A stretch of 64,000 nucleotides of DNA from Camellia lanceoleosa (taxonomy: Eukaryota; Streptophyta; Magnoliopsida; Ericales; Theaceae), in contig CM045759.1 in the NCBI GenBank assembly GCA_025200525.1, forward strand, positions 5,270,001-5,334,000, given 5' to 3'. Within the stretch, counting starts at the first letter, position 1, and every line of letters begins with the position of its first letter. Positions 58,866-64,000 of the stretch are shown one piece after another. The notes below the pieces were generated by a model that searched no databases, was not told the origin of the DNA, and worked only from the letters and a program-made list of their open reading frames with translations. The position numbers were made by a program, and so were the translations under genes.

Positions 58866-59004
58866 AAAAAAAAAAGGCAAACAAAGCTGATTTTATTGAA
58901 GTCAGGGGATGACATCCCCGATTACAGAAACAACAACAACAACAACAAAAAGAAAAGAAAAGAAAAAAGAGATCTTGTTTTTGTTAACAGCCTCATGCCG
59001 ATTT

Positions 59005-59601
59005 TCACTTACTCGATTCTCCCACCGAGCCCTTCCTTTTTTTGTCGCTTCGAGAGACTTTTGAAGGCTCTGCCTCAATACGTGCAGGACCGCCGGGGGA
59101 TTTGACTCCCTGCTGGTTGACTTTTGTAGGCTCTGCCTCTGTATGTGCAGGAACGCTGAGGGATATGACTCCCTGCTGGTTGTCAAAGGTGAGGAATGAA
59201 GGTGCTCCGAGTCGGGTCATGACGGTGGTCTTTCGCTTCAATTCTTTGTTCTCTGCCTTTAGGGCGCAAATCTCTGCTCGCGCATCTTTGTACATGCTTT
59301 GGAGTAGAGAAAGTTGGGAGTTTAGCTTTTGTACTTCAATGGTTCTATTCTGTAACTGGTGAGATAATTTAGTAACCGCAGTCACGGTTTCCATGCAAGA
59401 GCTTAGTGTGAAGTGGTTGGCCTCAATATCAGATTGAGCAGCCATGATTTGCTCAACTGATATCATAGGAAAGCTAGGAAGAATGGGAACAGGGGCACTC
59501 GGTCCAGGAAGGTTAGGAAGGATAGGAACAGGGACACTTGGTCCAGAGGAGCTTGGATCATTGAGGTCCGGAAAGAGAGTGAGGGGGCGAGATGAGGCCA
59601 T
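59005..59601 (-). CDS. Intact 198-residue coiled-coil protein of unknown function
   Basis: ATG at 59601 is in good context (ACAAATGGCC) and the frame is uninterrupted to a stop at 59005-59007. The protein opens [20 protein letters not shown] and contains a duplicated Pro-rich motif ([13 protein letters not shown] / [10 protein letters not shown]). A likely coiled coil follows at about residues 75-130 ([38 protein letters not shown]). Two imperfect 21-residue repeats come next ([20 protein letters not shown] / [20 protein letters not shown]), then a basic nuclear-signal-like SDKKRKGS tail. Upstream on the minus strand lies a CT-rich leader (59610-59870), and downstream AATAAA at about 58890, so it has the outline of an intronless gene. 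I do not recognise the family. It may be a host retrogene or element accessory gene. Confidence 0.5.
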   Translation of the reverse strand: MASSRPLTLFPDLNDPSSSGPSVPVPILPNLPGPSAPVPILPSFPMISVEQIMAAQSDIEANHFTLSSCMETVTAVTKLSHQLQNRTIEVQKLNSQLSLLQSMYKDARAEICALKAENKELKRKTTVMTRLGAPSFLTFDNQQGVISLSVPAHTEAEPTKVNQQGVKSPGGPARIEAEPSKVSRSDKKRKGSVGESSK

Positions 59602-60014
59602 TTGTGGTGAGAGATGTAAAGAGCAAGAAAGGAGAGTTAGAGAAATAACTGAGAATAGACTAAGTTTTGAGACAAATTTTCTTCCCCGTTCAGTCTCTCT
59701 CTTTCTCGTTGAGGAAGAAGAAACAGAAGAGAGTGATGAAGAAGGCGATGGAAGAGAGTGATGAAGAATGATGAGAAATGAACGAATAAGTAGAAGAAGG
59801 AAAATTCCGATTCAGAATAATACAGAAGAGAAGAAGACAAGATGGAGAGAGAGTCGAGACGGGCAGTAATCGATGAAGTCGACTTTTGTCGGCCAACCGA
59901 CGTAAAAAGCAAACCGTGTGATAGGCACAGAGTTCGAAGGATGAGAGAGAAGCGGGAAAGTTGTACACATATATGCACATATATTGTATACTTATGTATT
60001 ATATACATTTATTT
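59602..60014 (-). promoter_or_regulatory. CT-rich leader and upstream region of the 198-residue ORF
   Basis: On the minus strand the sequence is TCTTCTTCT-rich with repeated CATCACTCTCTTC units, typical of plant 5' UTRs. TATA-like ATATATGTGCATATATGTG lies near 59970-59985. I see no other gene. Confidence 0.35.
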
Positions 60015-60016
60015 GA

Positions 60017-60125
60017 CAAACCGTGTCACAAGAGTGACTTGGTGGAGTGGTCTGGTTTGGTGTCTAAGGATGGAGAGGTTGAGCCTGAGGTTAAGGGTTC
60101 GAAACCTGCAACGAGTATTTCTTCT
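60017..60125 (+). mobile_element. tRNA-derived SINE-like head 1
   Basis: Pol III A-box-like TGACTTGGTGGAGTGG (60035-60050) and a perfect B box GGTTCGAAACC (60096-60106) are spaced as in tRNA genes. No tRNA cloverleaf can be drawn, so a SINE head is more likely than a tRNA. Confidence 0.55.
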
Positions 60126-60185
60126 ATTTTGTTTTGTTTTGATGTATATGTGTCTCATACATATATATTTTTGTTTGAATATCTG

Positions 60186-60285
60186 ATCACAAGGGTAGCT
60201 TGGCTCAGTGGTTTAATTTAGTGGTTTGAGCTGTGGCTTAAGCTTGAAGTCAGAAGTTCGAAACCCCACACCTCAGTATTCGTAT
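60186..60285 (+). mobile_element. tRNA-derived SINE-like head 2
   Basis: A-box TAGCTTGGCTCAGTGG (60196-60211) and B-box AGTTCGAAACC (60255-60265) recur about 160 bp after the first pair. Both are preceded by TCACAAG-GT and followed by AGTATT, so the two heads are related. Confidence 0.6.
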
Positions 60286-61113
60286 TTTATTTTCCTTTTT
60301 GCGTGCGTTGCTTATGCGCGATGACGTCAGCTAACGGAATATTCTGGCATGGTAACGGCATATTCTCCAAGGGTATCTGTGTATCTTTTGTTCGTATTAG
60401 TCCTTTGGTGAAAATATCATGGAGACACCACGGGGTTGAGAAAGTGACTTGTGAACGTGAGGATGAAGTCCGTGAGAAGTATTCGGACCTTTTTATTGAT
60501 GTTTGAGAGTTGTGATAGAAATGTTATTTTGATATTAGGATTACATTGAATTTCCTTTGGAGAGATTTTATTATAATTTGGGTTTAATCTCGTGGGATAT
60601 CATGATATCAGTGTAAGGAAGAATAGTGTTGGTAAGGTATTGTTTGTTTTGTGACGGTTGACGGTCATTATTTGAGTTGGTGGTTAATGCTTTTGAAGAA
60701 TTATTATTTCGTTTTGTTAAGGTCTCAGAATGGTGACAGTTATTTTGGCCTTGAGATGCATGGTGTATTAGGCGATGGAAATAGTTCGTTGAAGTTGGAT
60801 TATCACCAACAAGGTATGGCGTCTTGGTATTTTGAGGAGTCATTTTATTATACTTAAGGAAATGAGATCCCATTTTGTTGCTTTGGGTTATCAATGTGAA
60901 TAGAAAAATCATTTAATGGTTTATACTAGTACAGATTTTATAATCCATTGTTGTGCAAAAGTAATGGTTTGGTTCGTTATCGGTGTGACTCATTGAGATT
61001 CATGTAGTAGTCGAAGAATTTTGTTGATGTATTGGCAAGTACCTGAGGGAGTTTGTGGGTGACTGTAAAATGTATTATATTACTTGAGTTAATTTCGATG
61101 ACGAAATTTCTTT
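60286..61113 (+). other. Unassigned internal region before the polypurine tract
   Basis: There are short frames only, with no recognisable pol motif. TTTCGATGACGAAATTTCTTTAAGG (61093-61117) resembles the usual end of Tekay/Del polyprotein plus PPT. Confidence 0.5.
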
Positions 61114-61126
61114 AAGGTGGGTAGAT
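61114..61126 (+). promoter_or_regulatory. Polypurine tract of the gypsy-derived element
   Basis: AAGGTGGGTAGAT directly precedes TGTGATGACC, the LTR start. The more usual form is AAGGAGGGGAGAT, so this one is slightly decayed. Confidence 0.75.
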
Positions 61127-64000
61127 TGTGATGACCTGAAAATTTAAAATAAATAAACATGGACAGAATCTTTGTTGGAAGAATGAAAAAGAAGTTTTGT
61201 AGAAGTATGATGATGTATATTCGGTGGATAATAATGAAACACTAGTGGACTATGGGGGCTGCCAATTCTTTTAATACGAGTGAGATGCTTCTTGTTGTAA
61301 AGGGAAGACACAGAGTCATAAAAGAAAAGAGGAGTACTGGCGTGGGGTTCAAGCATGGAATGAAAAGTATTATTATTTTTTTTTTAATATAAAGAAAACC
61401 AGCAGCTCAAAGTGAAGAGTATAGAAATAGTGGGGGAACAAGAGTGAGTGGGAAGTTCTTTTATTTTATTTTTTTTATATACCTCCCTCTCACTTTGGGA
61501 GAGAGTTTCGGTGGTAAATTAATTGAACAACTTTCCAGATGAAGAATTCATATTTTATGAGCAGTTATGGCAATCAAGCTCCTTAAAAGCAGAAGTATGA
61601 TGATGGCCATGAGGAAAAAGATCACATGGTGGGTACTCAGTTAACAATGTTGCCAGATAGAGGCTCATTGGGACGTTACAGAGTGGGTCTTCATTCGGTG
61701 GAAAAGATGAGGTGGGAGCATGATTAAAAATAATACTTATCTCTCTCTGTCTCTCATGCGTGTGGATTAAGTATCCAATAGTATTCAGATCAAGAGCCGT
61801 TACTGGTATTGGAGCACTGAGGAGTTATAAAGAATGACAACGTTTGGGTCAAAAAGGTGTAAGGAATATTTTTAAGGGAGAGTGGAGAGTGAAAAGAAAA
61901 CTCTGGTCTTTATTCAAAAACAAGGTGGAGAATCATTATGGTGGAAGAAGTGGAGAGCAAAAAGAAAAAGAAAGAAAAGGGCGTGGGGTCATAGTTGTTC
62001 TGTCAGTAACAAAGCAACCCAAGTATATACATATTTGAGAAAGAGAACGACTCTCTGTTTGTATCATATCAGATCTGTATTGTCATCAACAATGATAAGA
62101 ACCAGCTGCAGGCGTGCCTCCTGTCTTAGAGCCACCTGTGACTTGTGAGCTCTATGTAGATGCATCTCACCTGTCCTCAAATTAAATTCAGCAGTTTCAG
62201 TTTCAGAAAGATGATGTCTGGGCAGTAGAAGATATTGCTATTGAAAATATTAATGCAAACCAAACTGGATCAGCTTCTATTTCCATCATGAAGATAGAGG
62301 TGGGACGAGGGCAGCAATGGGTGAGGTCGTGTAGGTGCATCCTCATATTAAGGGCATCAACTTTGATCTGACACATGTCATCACTAAGGCGCCAGAGTGG
62401 CGGAGTAGCTGCTGCCTCATTTGCAAACCAGAATGTAATTTCAGTATACCCATTTCACCGAGTCCAGAACATGTAGCCAGCGTTAGTTGGGCTGTGGTGG
62501 TCTTTGGAGATTCCTATGGAGGAATGCTGGCAGCATGGTTTAGGTTGAAGTACCCACATGTGACCATTGGAGCTTTGTCATCTTCTCCACCAATCCTCTT
62601 GTTTGAGAATATTTCTTCTCCCTATGCCTTCAACAACATCATCACTCAAGAGTTCCGGAGTGAGAGTGAAAACTGCTATAAAGTGATCAAAGGATCATGG
62701 CAGCAAATTGAAGACACTGCCAACCAACCTGGGGGCCTTGAGGTACTTCGAAAATCATTTGTCTTGAATTTAGATGAAATTCACATCTGTGATGAATTCC
62801 CTTATATGCATGGTAGTAGTTGACAGCAATGGAGCTTATTAAGAAGTGTTATAGTGGACATTAAATGGCTGTGCATAGTTAAGTGTTGTGTTTGAAGGTT
62901 ATACCAGTTGAGTTTCGGAAAATAGGAATTTAAGTGGTAACGTAATAATGGAGTATTTCTTAATTCAAAAGAAAAATAAATTCTGTTCAAAACAGCAAAC
63001 TTTAGAAATCAAGAAAACATACAAAGCGGATGAATTTTAATCTGAAATTTTTACCGTAGATTAATTACATACTGAATTGTATATCTGGAATTTTTCATAA
63101 TTTTTGGGAGTCAAAATCCATATAAATTGAGGTATTCAAATCTGTCTAGGAAACCAGTCCGAAACAGTAACTTTGGAAGTGTTGTTCTCTTTGGGTATAA
63201 ATCCAAAAATTATCAAATCAGCGTCATTAGAACCGGTTACGAGTCTAGTTTTATACATTTTTGGCCTTGCATTGATTGCTCGTGTATACTAAGAGAACCG
63301 TTAATTTCTTTGAAGTGCGGCAGAAAACAACCTATTTAGATATAATAAATTGTAGATAATTATTTTGATAAGCAAATCAAGTGAAACCAATTGGGTTTGA
63401 AGCTTAGGATATATTAGATCATATCTGGAGGTTATTGGAATTTTTCGAATAGCATGGAGTGGGTTTTGTAATTTTCAAAGTTAGCGAATAGGTTGAGAAG
63501 GCTTGTTTGAAATTAGTAGTGACGTGAAGTTTTCATATTGGTTCAGGGCACTAGTTGGACTTTCATACTCTATTCGAGGATTATATTATTTCGTTTCCAG
63601 GTGAGTAGTTTCATGCTACATATTTTTATAAATGTTCCCCTACCCTGAATTGTTGAAAAATTAAATTGTTGTTTCATGATTAAACTGTTTTGATAATTAT
63701 TATATTATCAAATGAATCAAATTATTTCTGAAACATGTGTGAACTTGGCATACTGTAAACTATTTGTTTGGTCTCATGTTTATAATGATGAACTACCATG
63801 TTTTGCGAAACTGATGTGTATTTGAATATTGGGACTATGTGTGTATTTAGTCCAGGGAACTTATTCCACTGTGTGCGGTGACTCTGGCCACTAGGGAACA
63901 GATCCGGGTTAGGCCGTGATGACTCTAGTACTCAACGATTGTAAGGAACAGACCTTTAAAAATAACTAGGTGACCTTCAATCGGATCGACTAGCAGAAAA
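61127..64000 (+). repeat. 3' LTR of the gypsy-derived element, incomplete at window end
   Basis: It starts TGTGATGACCTGAAAATTTA after the PPT. Its part 63653-64000 matches 56422 onwards with few differences (for example GGGACTATG against GGGACCATG). Extrapolating from the left copy it would end near 64740. An S28 peptidase fragment lies inside it. Confidence 0.75.
62488..62820 (+). pseudogene. S28 prolyl carboxypeptidase-like fragment inside the LTR
   Basis: The frame reads WAVVVFGDSYGGMLAAWFRL, KYPHVTIGALSSSPPIL, then FNNIITQEFRSESENCYKVI and WQQIEDTANQPGGLEVL. This matches the catalytic-serine exon region of plant lysosomal Pro-X carboxypeptidase-like proteins. Those usually have GGSYGG; here it is GDSYGG, with the nucleophile Ser kept. 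Only about 110 of some 500 residues are present; the Asp and His of the triad, the signal peptide and the other exons are missing. An open frame extends 5' to 62335, but that part does not look like the family. Confidence 0.88.

Larger units (their letters stand above)
56422..64000 (+). mobile_element. Gypsy-derived LTR element, gene-poor, running off the window
   Basis: It consists of a left LTR part (56422-57508), PBS (57513), a protease fragment (57702-58007), degenerate sequence, foreign inserts, PPT (61114) and a right LTR from 61127 to the window end. The first 348 bases of the left part match 63653-64000, showing that the left LTR is 5'-truncated by about 2.5 kb or that the right LTR carries an insertion. 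Gag, RT and integrase are missing or unrecognisable. LTR ends (TGTGATGACC...GGGTGTGACA) and the initiator-Met PBS suit the Tekay/Del group. Confidence 0.8.

Noticed and set aside
60017..60285. Possible tRNA genes
   Set aside because: A and B boxes are present, but no acceptor stem or anticodon arm can be folded. A SINE head fits better.
62335..62823. Functional S28 peptidase gene
   Set aside because: Only about 110 family residues are present, without the Asp and His of the triad, a signal peptide or the other exons.
1..64000. Endogenous pararetrovirus or other viral insertion
   Set aside because: No movement protein, coat protein or caulimovirus-type RT was found. All RT motifs belong to Ty3/gypsy elements with LTRs.

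Overview
This window is plant nuclear DNA, most likely from a eudicot, and it is almost entirely nested transposable elements. The evidence is Ty3/gypsy and Ty1/copia polyproteins of plant lineages, LTRs primed by initiator-Met tRNA, CACTA (En/Spm) DNA transposons, and fragments of plant host genes: a PPR protein, a RABA-type GTPase, an S28 prolyl carboxypeptidase-like peptidase and a plant mobile domain (PMD) protein. I cannot name the species. No housekeeping gene looks intact. The only open frame that could still make a complete novel protein is a 198-residue coiled-coil ORF at 59005-59601 (minus).

Layout from left to right. 1-11591: the 3' part of a giant LTR retrotransposon (plus strand). 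It carries a decayed multi-exon PMD gene in antisense (1046-4270), several tandem or palindromic repeat arrays, a polypurine tract and a 3.7-kb LTR. 11592-23436: an AT-rich repeat array with snRNA-promoter-like USE-TATA spacing, split by a complete 9.6-kb Tekay/Del-like gypsy element (12369-21975, minus, TSD AGAAG). 23437-25728: a deletion derivative of a Tat-lineage gypsy element, joined directly to a broken CACTA TNP2 transposase (25729-27286, minus). 29030-32230: a PPR gene on the minus strand, cut by a CACTA end and by a 1.6-kb non-autonomous LTR element (30059-31701, TSD CTCAC).

34009-49673 is an 848-bp tandem duplication. Its second copy received a complete 11.2-kb Tat-lineage element (35332-46572, minus, TSD GAAAG) and a 2.66-kb CACTA element (46679-49337) that carries a captured RABA exon. 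The first copy keeps both empty sites. 49674-54138 holds a solo-LTR-like insertion, a small tandem duplication, another CACTA end and unassigned DNA. 54139-56395 is a truncated Ty1/copia element with an open gag-PR-IN frame. It abuts a gypsy element (56422-64000 and beyond) that lacks most of its genes but contains the 198-residue ORF, two tRNA-like SINE heads and an S28 peptidase fragment inside its right LTR.

How the parts relate. The Tat element is organised as two convergent units, sense gag-pol (minus) and an antisense aORF (plus), whose 3' ends meet at a 58-bp satellite array. The giant element at the left also has an antisense gene with repeat arrays around it. In-frame stops in the two gypsy polyproteins are nearly all TAG or TGA, many explicable as CAG>TAG or CGA>TGA, which is the pattern expected from deamination of methylated CHG and CG sites. 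The window reads as old, methylated heterochromatin with gene capture by both class I and class II elements.
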